DNA of 64,000 nucleotides from Comamonas sp. lk. Lineage in GTDB: Bacteria; Pseudomonadota; Gammaproteobacteria; Burkholderiales; Burkholderiaceae_C. Under the pieces are notes generated by a model that saw only the letters and a list, made by a program, of their open reading frames with translations, was not told where the DNA came from and did no database searches. Numbering within the stretch: position 1 is the first letter of the stretch; every line of letters begins with the position of its first letter. A program made the position numbers and the translations under genes. The stretch is taken from positions 108,653-172,652 of the forward strand of contig CAMATX010000001.1 of assembly GCA_945861345.1 (NCBI GenBank). The letters are read 5' to 3'. Shown here one piece after another: positions 10,576-23,567 of this stretch.

Positions 10576-11387
10576 CAGCGCGCTCCGATTCCGAAATCCT
10601 GCGCCATCGGTGGCGCCGGGTAATGAAAGCGCACCGGGCCGTCGGCCAGGGCGTGCACATATTGGTAGACCAGCGGATCGGTGCTTTGGCGCACATGCTC
10701 GGGCGTGCCCTCGGTGGCGACGCGGCCGTTGGCCAAAATCACCACATGGTCGGCGATGCCAAAGGTTTGCTCCAGCTCGTGCGACACAAACACGCTGGTC
10801 AGGCCCATGGTGTCATTGAGCTGGCGGATCAGGTGGGCCGCCGTACCGAGCGAGATCGGGTCCAGGCCGGAAAACGGCTCGTCGTACATCACCAGCTCGG
10901 GGTCCAAGGCAATAGCGCGCGCCAGCGCAATGCGCCGGGCCATGCCGCCAGAGACTTCGCTGGGCATCAGATCACGGGCGCCGCGCAAACCGACGGCATC
11001 TAACTTCATGAGCACGATGTCACGGATCAGGTTTTCTGCCAGATCGGTGTGCTCACGCAAGGGGAAGGCGACGTTGTCAAAAACCGACAAATCCGCAAAC
11101 AAAGCGCCAAACTGAAACAGCATGCCCATGCGCCGGCGGGCGCTGTACAGGGCTGTCTGGTTCATGGCACCAATGTCTTGGCCGTCGAACAAAATCTGGC
11201 CCGCCTGGGCGCGGATTTGCCCGCCGATCAGGCGCAGCAAGGTGGTTTTCCCCCCGCCGCTGGCGCCCATGAGCGCCGTCACCTTGCCCCTAGGAATATG
11301 GAACGACGTGCCCTCCAGGACAACGCGTTCGCTGTACCCGAATGTCAGGTTGTCGATTTTTACGAGGGGGTCAAGAACGGCCGGCAT
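10575..11387 (-). CDS. mlaF: Phospholipid ABC transporter ATP-binding protein MlaF
   Basis: LMGASGGGKTTLLRLIGG, SGGMARRIALARAIALDPELVMYDEPFSGLDPIS; start at MPAVLDPLVKIDNLTFGY (ORF track 10575..11480). Confidence 0.95.
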   Translation of the reverse strand: MPAVLDPLVKIDNLTFGYSERVVLEGTSFHIPRGKVTALMGASGGGKTTLLRLIGGQIRAQAGQILFDGQDIGAMNQTALYSARRRMGMLFQFGALFADLSVFDNVAFPLREHTDLAENLIRDIVLMKLDAVGLRGARDLMPSEVSGGMARRIALARAIALDPELVMYDEPFSGLDPISLGTAAHLIRQLNDTMGLTSVFVSHELEQTFGIADHVVILANGRVATEGTPEHVRQSTDPLVYQYVHALADGPVRFHYPAPPMAQDFGIGAR

Positions 11388-11516
11388 GGTCTCAATAAGT
11401 AACCGGCCATCATAAGGGATCGCCGTGACGCGCAGGCCCAAACCACAGGGGAAACCCTTGCTTGGCTGGCGTCTTTGCACAGTTTTACGCCCGGTTTGCC
11501 GCCGGGCGCGGTCGCA

Positions 11517-12983
11517 TCAGCGCGGCAGGTCGCTCTGGCCCATCAAAAATGCATCGACGGCGTGGGCCGCCTGGCGGCCCTCGCGGATGGCCCAGACCAC
11601 CAGCGACTGGCCACGGCGCATATCGCCGGCAGCAAACACTTTGGCCACGTTGGTGGCATAGGCGCCCTGGCCCTCGGTGCTGGCTTTGGCGTTGGCGCGG
11701 GCGTCTTTGGCCACGCCAAAAGCGTCCAAAACGCTGGCAACCGGATGCACAAAGCCCATGGCCAGCAAGACCAAATCGGCTTGGTAGGTCTTTTCGGTGC
11801 CGGCAACTTCGACCAGCTTGCCCTCTTTCATTTCCACCTCGACGGTGGTCAGACTTTTGACTTTGCCTTTTTCACCGGCAAAAGACTTGGTCGAGACTGC
11901 GAATTCGCGCACGCAGCCCTCTTCGTGGCTGGAGCTGGTGCGCATTTTGAGGGGCCAATACGGCCAGGTGAGCGGACGGTCTTCCACTTCGGGCGGCTGG
12001 GGCATGACTTCAAATTGGGTCACACTGGCCGCACCATGGCGGTTGGAGGTGCCCACGCAGTCCGAGCCGGTATCGCCACCACCGATGACGATGACGTGCT
12101 TGCCGTCCGCGCGCAACTGGCCCGGGACTTTGTCGCCGGCGTTGAGTTTGTTTTGCTGGGGCAAGAATTCCATGGCGAAATGGATGCCGTCCAGCTCGCG
12201 CCCGGGCACCGGCAAATCGCGCGACTGCTCAGAGCCACCGGTCAGCAGCACGGCGTCAAAGTCCTTTTGCAGCTGCTTTGCCGTGATGCTTTCTTTGGCC
12301 CAGTTGGTGACCTTGGAGTCTTGGGGCCATTCGCCCACCAAAACGCCGGTGCGCACGGTGACGCCTTCGGCCTGCAATTGGGCCATGCGTCGGTCGATGT
12401 GCGACTTTTCCATCTTGAAATCCGGAATGCCGTAGCGCAGCAAGCCGCCGACGCGGTCGTTTTTCTCCAGCAAAGTCACCGCATGGCCGGCCCGCGCCAG
12501 TTGCTGGGCTGCCGCCATGCCCGCAGGGCCTGAGCCCACCACGGCCACTTTTTTACCGGTCTGCACCGCTGCGGGCTGGGGCTGTACCCAGCCTTCGGCC
12601 CAGGCGCGGTCGATGATGGCGTGTTCTATGGACTTGATGCCAACCGCCTCGTCATTCACATTGAGCGTGCAGGCCGCCTCGCAGGGCGCGGGGCAGATGC
12701 GGCCGGTAAATTCGGGGAAATTATTGGTGCTGTGCAAAACCTCAATGGCCTGCTTCCAGTCGCCCTGGAACACCAGGTCGTTGAAATCGGGAATGATGTT
12801 GTTGACCGGGCAGCCGCTATTGCAAAACGGGGTGCCGCAGTCCATGCAGCGCGCGCCTTGAATTTTGGCCTGCTCGGCGTCGAGCCCAATAACAAATTCT
12901 TTGTAGTTCTTGACGCGCGTGGCCACCGCCTGGTAGCCCTCCTCGATGCGCTCAAATTCCATGAATCCGGTAACTTTTCCCAT
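11517..12983 (-). CDS. gltD: Glutamate synthase small subunit GltD
   Basis: [87 protein letters not shown]. Confidence 0.97.
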   Translation of the reverse strand: MGKVTGFMEFERIEEGYQAVATRVKNYKEFVIGLDAEQAKIQGARCMDCGTPFCNSGCPVNNIIPDFNDLVFQGDWKQAIEVLHSTNNFPEFTGRICPAPCEAACTLNVNDEAVGIKSIEHAIIDRAWAEGWVQPQPAAVQTGKKVAVVGSGPAGMAAAQQLARAGHAVTLLEKNDRVGGLLRYGIPDFKMEKSHIDRRMAQLQAEGVTVRTGVLVGEWPQDSKVTNWAKESITAKQLQKDFDAVLLTGGSEQSRDLPVPGRELDGIHFAMEFLPQQNKLNAGDKVPGQLRADGKHVIVIGGGDTGSDCVGTSNRHGAASVTQFEVMPQPPEVEDRPLTWPYWPLKMRTSSSHEEGCVREFAVSTKSFAGEKGKVKSLTTVEVEMKEGKLVEVAGTEKTYQADLVLLAMGFVHPVASVLDAFGVAKDARANAKASTEGQGAYATNVAKVFAAGDMRRGQSLVVWAIREGRQAAHAVDAFLMGQSDLPR

Positions 12984-13028
12984 GGTGCTGGTCCTGTGTG
13001 ATCGGTGGTGTCGGTTGGGTCCGCGCGC

Positions 13029-17756
<4,728 letters not shown>

Positions 17757-17823
17757 ACGCTGCTCCTGAAAATGACAAAAGGGTTGCAAGAATAATGCAT
17801 TGCAGCATTTTTCACGAAAAATT

Positions 17824-17893
17824 CAATTGGGGTCAGACTCCATTTATATTAATGGGTAGGTTTAGGCATCTAAAAATAGGGACAGATAAGTCA
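17824..17893. repeat. Candidate RAYT-associated flanking motifs CAATTGGGGTCAGACTCCATT and AAAAATAGGGACAGATAAGTC
   Basis: Read directly between the RAYT stop and the gltB start; both contain a GGG(R)TCAGAC/GGGACAGA-type core. Confidence 0.45.
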
Positions 17894-17925
17894 ATCGGGG
17901 TGGCCCTCGCGCACCCGAGCGCGGC

Positions 17926-18621
17926 TTAAGGCGTCTTTGACGCGAGGGGTCGCCCCGCCTGCCCTTTGCTGACGCGGCGTGGCGTCAGTTTTTGCAAATT
18001 TGCAACAAATTGCGCATCGCCCAGCGCCCATCCGCGCAAAGCGGCATCGGTCAGGGCCGCCTGGCTGGCGCTGTCCACACCCGACTGCACGAGTTCGGCA
18101 TAGCGCGCTTCGCGGGCAAACGGCGTGTTGCCCAGCGCCCAGGCCTGCGGGTGCGCGCTGACCAGCGGGTCGGCCCGCGCGCCGCTGTAATGTCCGTAGG
18201 ACGACCAGGCGTAGTCCTGCGCCTGTTGGCATAGGCCAGCGCGTACTGGGTTCAGGTCGATGTACACCATACAGGGCAAAACATAGCGCTCGGGCTGCAG
18301 CACGGTGCAGCGGTAGCGGCCCTCCCACAAAGTGCCGCTGCGCTGGTGTCTTTGGTTGAAGTAGCGCACATAGCTGCGACCCAGGGCCTGCATCATGCGC
18401 GCCAGACCGGTGTCCTCTTGGGGCGTGGCCAGCACGTGAAAGTGGTTGGGCATGAGCACATAGCCATGCACGGCCACCTGGCAGGCCTGCGCCTGCTGGC
18501 GCAGCAGCTCGAGCATGCGCTGGTAATCGGCCGTGTCGACAAAAACCGCCTGCCCATTGTTACCGCGCTGGATGATGTGGTGGACGTGGCCAGCCAGCGT
18601 CAGGCGGGGAAGGCGTGCCAT
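17926..18621 (-). mobile_element. REP-associated tyrosine transposase-like (RAYT, IS200-like Y1 family) protein
   Basis: MARLPRLTLAGHVHHIIQRGNNGQAVF, YVLMPNHFHVLATP (HUH), GRSYVRYFNQRHQRSGTLWEGRYRCTVLQPERYVLPCMVYIDLNPVRAGL. Confidence 0.9.
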
Positions 18622-18630
18622 TGGGCCTGT

Positions 18631-19098
18631 TTATCGGGGCGCTTTGCTCACGCGCACTTTGTTGCCGGTGGTGACGATGATGACCGGGTCACCGGCGGCC
18701 AGCATTTCGCTGCCTTTGGCCTGGACGATGGCACGGCGCTCGCCGTTGCGCAGTTGCACAATCACTTCGAGCGCCTCCTCGCGCGTACCCATGCGCTCGA
18801 TGGCATTGCCCGCCACGGCGCCGGCCACACCAGCGAGCAAGCCCAAGGCGTTTTGCTCGCGCTGCACGCTGCTGCCTGCGCTTCCCGCAAGTGCGCCCAC
18901 CACGCCACCCACGGCTGCGCCCATGCCCGTTTGGTTGCCATCCACGGTGACAGTGCGCACGGTAATCACCACCGCGTCCTGCACCTGCGACATGGTTTGC
19001 GTGTCCTGGCGGCGAATGACGTCGGGGCTGCTGGTGGCGCAGCCACCCAGCGCGGCCAGCAATGTCAGGCCCAAGGCGCAAGAGGTCCAAGTTTTCAT
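18631..19098 (-). CDS. Glycine-zipper outer-membrane lipoprotein, SlyB-like
   Basis: MKTWTSCALGLTLLAALGGCATSS lipobox; GMGAAVGGVVGALAGSAGSS and GLLAGVAGAVAGNAIE glycine zippers. Confidence 0.85.
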   Translation of the reverse strand: MKTWTSCALGLTLLAALGGCATSSPDVIRRQDTQTMSQVQDAVVITVRTVTVDGNQTGMGAAVGGVVGALAGSAGSSVQREQNALGLLAGVAGAVAGNAIERMGTREEALEVIVQLRNGERRAIVQAKGSEMLAAGDPVIIVTTGNKVRVSKAPR

Positions 19099-19120
19099 GT
19101 GAAAGCTCCGAAAAAAATAG

Positions 19121-19150
19121 TCAAAAAAGAGGCAAGACCCTGCGGGGTCT
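19121..19150 (-). terminator. Candidate intrinsic terminator downstream of the methyltransferase gene
   Basis: Plus strand TCAAAAAAGAGGCAAGACCCTGCGGGGTCT: perfect AGACCC-TGCG-GGGTCT stem; T-run on minus strand five bases after a short GAGGCA spacer. Confidence 0.5.
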
Positions 19151-19154
19151 CAGA

Positions 19155-20051
19155 TCAGGGATTGTCAATGGGCAAAGTAAACCGTGTGTCAAGCAAGGTT
19201 TCCAGGCCGAATTGTTCTGCAATGTCGGTTAGGCGCTGGGCGGCTAAGCGCATTTTCTGGCCGGTGTAGCGGGCGATGATGAGTTCGTTTTTCATGCTGT
19301 GTTCCCACCCCACCAGCTCGGTCACCGTCACCTGGTAGCCCTGGGCCTGCAGGTACAGGCAGCGCATGACGTTGGTGATTTGGCTGCCCATCTCGCGGGC
19401 ATGCAGTGGGTGGCGCCACAGTTCGGCCAGCGGGGTGCGGCCCAGCATCAGGGCGCGGTTGCCGCCCAGGTGGCGCGCTGCCTCGGCCTGGCAGCACGGC
19501 ACCAAGGCCATGGCGCGGGCCTTTTTGGCCAGGCCAAAGGCGATGGCGTCGTCGGTGGCACTGTCACAGGCGTGCAGCGCCGTAACCAGGTCGATCTGCG
19601 CGGGCAACAGTTCAGAGCCGATGGATTCGGCCACGCTCAGGTTGACAAAACCCATGCGCCCAAAGCCGCAGCGCTGGGCCAACTGGCGTGCAGACTCCAC
19701 CAGTTCGGGCCGCGTCTCCACGCCATAGACCCAGCCACGGTCGCGCGCCTTGAAAAACAAGTCGTAGAGAATGAAACCCAAATAGGACTTGCCTGCGCCA
19801 TGGTCGGCCACCGCCAGGCCGTGCGGGCCAGGGGGAACGTCGGCTTCGATTTGCACAAGCAGTTTTTCGATGAACTGAAACAGGTGGTAAACCTGCTTGA
19901 GCTTGCGCCGCGAGTCCTGGTTGAGTTGGCCCTCGCGGGTGAGGATGTGCAATTGCTGCAACAGCGCGACCGACTGGCCCGGGCGCAGCGCCTGTGCAAC
20001 CGCGGGGCTCAGGATGGACTCGGAAGCGGCGCTTGGGGAGGATGCTGTCAT
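19155..20051 (-). CDS. SAM-dependent methyltransferase-like protein (conserved hypothetical)
   Basis: GLAVADHGAGKSYLGFILYDLFF, GVETRPELVESARQLAQRCGFGRMGFVNLSVAES, DLVTALHACDSATDDAIAFGL; start MTASSPSAASES. Confidence 0.75.
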   Translation of the reverse strand: MTASSPSAASESILSPAVAQALRPGQSVALLQQLHILTREGQLNQDSRRKLKQVYHLFQFIEKLLVQIEADVPPGPHGLAVADHGAGKSYLGFILYDLFFKARDRGWVYGVETRPELVESARQLAQRCGFGRMGFVNLSVAESIGSELLPAQIDLVTALHACDSATDDAIAFGLAKKARAMALVPCCQAEAARHLGGNRALMLGRTPLAELWRHPLHAREMGSQITNVMRCLYLQAQGYQVTVTELVGWEHSMKNELIIARYTGQKMRLAAQRLTDIAEQFGLETLLDTRFTLPIDNP

Positions 20052-20647
20052 GCGCCCTGCCCCGTTGGCGCAGGTTCGATCGGGCTCGCGTCCTTGCCCA
20101 CCCCCAGCGCCGCCCATCCTTGCGGCCCCAGAGCGCGCAAAGTAGCCATATTGCGCTCATATATCGAGGCCGCATCGGGGAAGGATGCCATCGCTTCTTC
20201 AATGCTGTCTTCGCGCAGCAAATGCAGCGTCGGGTAGGGTGCGCGGTTGCTGAAGTGGCCCATATCGCCGGCAGGCGCGTCGCCAAACTCAAAATCCGGA
20301 TGGAAGCTGGCGATCTGAAAAACGCCTTCCAAGCCCAATTGGCGCAACAGGCGATCCGTACGCTTTAAAAATTGGTTGAACTCCCAAAAGTCGGCCAGCA
20401 GCGTCGGCAGCACAAGCAAGGTGGTCTCGCACTGCTGGCGATCGCAGGCTTGCAGAAATTGCAGCGCCTGGGCCAGCTCATCGAGCAGCGCTTCTTCGTC
20501 AGTGGCGCGGCTCACCGCGCAGCGGATTTGGCCACGCACCTGCACCGCTTTCGCAAACGGGCAGAGGTTCAGGCCAATGACGGCGCGGGAAAGCCAGCCC
20601 TCCATGGCGACAAGCACCGCCGAATCGCCCGCGCTGGCGGGGCTCAC
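20048..20647 (-). CDS. DUF1415 family protein
   Basis: WLSRAVIGLNLCPFAKAVQVRGQIRCAVS, ETTLLVLPTLLADFWEFNQFL; overlaps neighbours by 4 bp. Confidence 0.85.
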   Translation of the reverse strand: MSPASAGDSAVLVAMEGWLSRAVIGLNLCPFAKAVQVRGQIRCAVSRATDEEALLDELAQALQFLQACDRQQCETTLLVLPTLLADFWEFNQFLKRTDRLLRQLGLEGVFQIASFHPDFEFGDAPAGDMGHFSNRAPYPTLHLLREDSIEEAMASFPDAASIYERNMATLRALGPQGWAALGVGKDASPIEPAPTGQGA

Positions 20648-21822
20648 GGCAGCAACTTTCGGCCGGTCAGGCGCTGGTGTTCTTTGCTGGCGAAGCGGTC
20701 GGTCATGCCCGCAATATAGTCGGCCACGCTGCGTTCCAGCGTCGGCGCAAAGGCCAGGGCTGGGCCGGCGTCGGCACTGCCCGCTTTCATTTGCGCCGGG
20801 TCGGCCAAGTAGGCGGCAAAAAGCTCGCGCACCACCTGCATGGCGCCTTCCATGGTGTGCACCACTTGCGGGTGGCGGTAGAGGGCGCTGAACAAAAAGG
20901 CCTTCATCTGCACGATGTCTTGCTGCATTGCCGGGCTAAATTGCACCAGTACCGGGTTACGGCGCACTGCCTGTAAATCGGCCGGCTGGCTTTGGCGCAG
21001 GGCGGCTTGGGTGCTGTCGATCAGGTCGTACACCTGGCTGCTGAGCATCAGGCGCACGGTTTCATAAAGCCAGCGCCGGGCATTGCCGCTGTGCGCTAGT
21101 GCCGGATGCGCCTGCGCCGATTGCGCGCTAAAGCGGCCAAACAGGGGGACTTCTTGCACCTGCTCCAGGCGGATGAGGCCAGAGCGCACGCCGTCGTCGA
21201 TATCGTGGGCGTTGTAGGCAATCTCGTCGGCCAGGTTACACAGTTGGGCCTCCAAACTGGGGCTGCTACGCTCTAAAAAACGGACACCTACCCCGCCCAG
21301 GCCGTCGGCGTAGGCGTGCTCCTGACTTTCTAACAGCTGCGCGTTGCGGCGCCCGCAGTGCTTCAAAATACCTTCACGGGTTTCGAAACACAGGTTCAGG
21401 CCGTCAAAGTCGGGGTAACGCTGCTCCAGGTGATCGACCACGCGCAGGCTTTGCAGGTTGTGCTCGAAGCCGCCGTAAGCTTGCATGCAGTCGTGCAGCG
21501 CGTCCTGGCCGGCGTGGCCAAAAGGCGTGTGGCCCAGGTCGTGCGCCAAGGCGACGGCCTCGACCAAATCTTCGTTCAGCCCCAAAGTGCGCGCCATTGA
21601 GCGGCCCAACTGCGCGACCTCTAAAGAGTGCGTCAGGCGCGTGCGGAACAAATCGCCCTCGTGGTTCAGAAACACCTGGGTTTTGTACACCAGCCGCCGA
21701 AAAGCAGTGGAGTGCACGATGCGATCGCGGTCGCGCTGGAACTCGCTGCGCGAGGGTGCCGGGCTTTGCGCAAACCGGCGCCCACGCGTGCGGGCCGGGT
21801 CGCTGGCGTAAGGCGCCAGCAT
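20644..21822 (-). CDS. dgt: Deoxyguanosinetriphosphate triphosphohydrolase-like protein (HD domain)
   Basis: RSEFQRDRDRIVHSTAFRRLVYKTQVFLNHEGDLFRTRLTHSLEVAQLGRSMAR, ALAHDLGHTPFGHAGQDAL. Confidence 0.95.
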   Translation of the reverse strand: MLAPYASDPARTRGRRFAQSPAPSRSEFQRDRDRIVHSTAFRRLVYKTQVFLNHEGDLFRTRLTHSLEVAQLGRSMARTLGLNEDLVEAVALAHDLGHTPFGHAGQDALHDCMQAYGGFEHNLQSLRVVDHLEQRYPDFDGLNLCFETREGILKHCGRRNAQLLESQEHAYADGLGGVGVRFLERSSPSLEAQLCNLADEIAYNAHDIDDGVRSGLIRLEQVQEVPLFGRFSAQSAQAHPALAHSGNARRWLYETVRLMLSSQVYDLIDSTQAALRQSQPADLQAVRRNPVLVQFSPAMQQDIVQMKAFLFSALYRHPQVVHTMEGAMQVVRELFAAYLADPAQMKAGSADAGPALAFAPTLERSVADYIAGMTDRFASKEHQRLTGRKLLP

Positions 21823-22931
21823 CAGGGCACGCAGCAAAGGTCGATCACGGTGCGCACCTGCGCGTCGCTGGCGCCGCGCAGCAAGGCCTGGCCGCTGCCG
21901 TCCACCACGACAAAGCGGATGGCGCCGTCCTGGGCTTTTTTGTCAACACGCATCAGCTCCAGATAGCGCCCGGCGTTGTCGTTCGCGTCCAGCATCGGGC
22001 CGCGCACCGGCAAACCAAAGGCGGCGATGATGCGCGTGAGCCGCGCCACAAAAGTGGCGTCCACCAAACCCAGCGCCTGGGACAAATGCGCCGCCATGAC
22101 CATGCCGCAGGCTACGGCCTCCCCATGCAGCCACTGGCCATAGCCCATGCCCGCCTCGATGGCGTGCCCAAAGGTGTGGCCAAAATTCAAGATCGCGCGC
22201 AAGCCGCCTTCCCTTTCGTCCTGGCCGACCACTTCGGCCTTGATTTCACAGCTGCGGCGCACGGCGTGGGCCAGGGCCTGCACATCGCCCGCAAGCAGCG
22301 CGCTGGTGTGCGCTTCGATCCAATCGAGAAAGGCCATATCGGCAATCGGGCCGTACTTGATGACTTCGGCCAAGCCAGCAGCCAATTCGCGGGCAGGCAG
22401 GGTCGCCAAGAGAGACAAGTCGCAGACTACGCGCTCGGGCTGGTAAAAAGCGCCGATCATGTTTTTGCCCAAAGGATGGTTGATGCCGGTTTTGCCCCCC
22501 ACCGAGGAGTCCACCTGGGCGAGCAAGGTGGTCGGAATCTGCACAAAGGGCACGCCGCGCATATAGCTGGCAGCGGCAAAGCCGGTCATATCGCCCACCA
22601 CGCCGCCGCCTAGCGCAAAAAGCACCGTCTTGCGGTCGCAGCCGTGCGAGAGCAGGCAGTCAAAAATCTGGTTGAGCGTTTCCCACGTCTTGTAGGCTTC
22701 GCCATCGGGCAGCGACAAGGTGTGCACATCGCAGTAATGCGGCTGCAAAGCGCTGTAAAGCGCTGCCGCATAAAGCGGTGCCACCGTGGTGTTGCTCACG
22801 ATGAGCGCGGTGCTGGCGGCTGGCAGGCCGGCGAAGGTGGCCGGCGAGGCTAGCAAATCGCTGCCGATGCTGATGGGGTAGCTGCGCGCGCCCAGCGCGA
22901 TGGTCAAAGTGTGCAAAAGCGGGGAGTTCAT
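21822..22931 (-). CDS. aroB: 3-dehydroquinate synthase AroB
   Basis: [74 protein letters not shown]. Confidence 0.97.
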   Translation of the reverse strand: MNSPLLHTLTIALGARSYPISIGSDLLASPATFAGLPAASTALIVSNTTVAPLYAAALYSALQPHYCDVHTLSLPDGEAYKTWETLNQIFDCLLSHGCDRKTVLFALGGGVVGDMTGFAAASYMRGVPFVQIPTTLLAQVDSSVGGKTGINHPLGKNMIGAFYQPERVVCDLSLLATLPARELAAGLAEVIKYGPIADMAFLDWIEAHTSALLAGDVQALAHAVRRSCEIKAEVVGQDEREGGLRAILNFGHTFGHAIEAGMGYGQWLHGEAVACGMVMAAHLSQALGLVDATFVARLTRIIAAFGLPVRGPMLDANDNAGRYLELMRVDKKAQDGAIRFVVVDGSGQALLRGASDAQVRTVIDLCCVP

Positions 22932-23500
22932 GGCGGCGAGTTTAGGTCCTGCGGGGGTGAGAGCTCGAGCTGCGCCAAGATCAGGTTGACCAGGCTTCCC
23001 ACCGACGGTCGACCAGTTTCCACCACGAAGTGCGCGGTCTCACGGTATAGCGGGTCGCGTTGGGCTTGCAAGAGGCGCAAGGCAGCCATGGGATCGGCCA
23101 CCTGCAAGAGCGGGCGCTTGCTGTCGTGGCGCAAACGGCGCATCAGGTCCTCAGGTTGCGATTTGAGGTAGACCACTGCGCCAGCTGCACGCAACTGCGC
23201 CCGGTTCTCGGGCCGCAACACCGCACCACCGCCGGTAGCGAGCACACCTTGGTGGCTCGCGCAAAGTTGGGCGATCACTTCCTGCTCGATGTCGCGAAAC
23301 CGCGCTTCGCCCTCGCGCTCAAAAAACTCGCGGATGGGGCAGCCCAGGCGCTGCTCGATGGCCTGGTCGGCGTCGGCAAACGGCAATTGCAGTCGTCGGG
23401 CCAACTGACGGCCGACGGTCGATTTTCCGGATCCTGGAAGGCCTACGAGTGAAAGCACGTATGTATTTGCTCGATTGAAAGTAAAGCGCGATGGTGGCAC
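22928..23500 (-). CDS. aroK: Shikimate kinase AroK (alternative GTG start near 23461 possible)
   Basis: [57 protein letters not shown]. Confidence 0.96.
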   Translation of the reverse strand: MPPSRFTFNRANTYVLSLVGLPGSGKSTVGRQLARRLQLPFADADQAIEQRLGCPIREFFEREGEARFRDIEQEVIAQLCASHQGVLATGGGAVLRPENRAQLRAAGAVVYLKSQPEDLMRRLRHDSKRPLLQVADPMAALRLLQAQRDPLYRETAHFVVETGRPSVGSLVNLILAQLELSPPQDLNSPP

Positions 23501-23505
23501 ATCAA

Positions 23506-23533
23506 GAAAAAAGGCGGTCGTTGCCGGCCGCCT
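23506..23533 (-). terminator. Intrinsic terminator downstream of the Ig-repeat lipoprotein gene
   Basis: Plus strand AAAAAAGGCGGTCGTTGCCGGCCGCCT; on minus strand AGGCGG-CCGGCAACGA-CCGCCT followed by a T-run. Confidence 0.65.
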
Positions 23534-23567
23534 GAGGGATTTTACGGGGGCGTTTGCGGCGCCCGAC

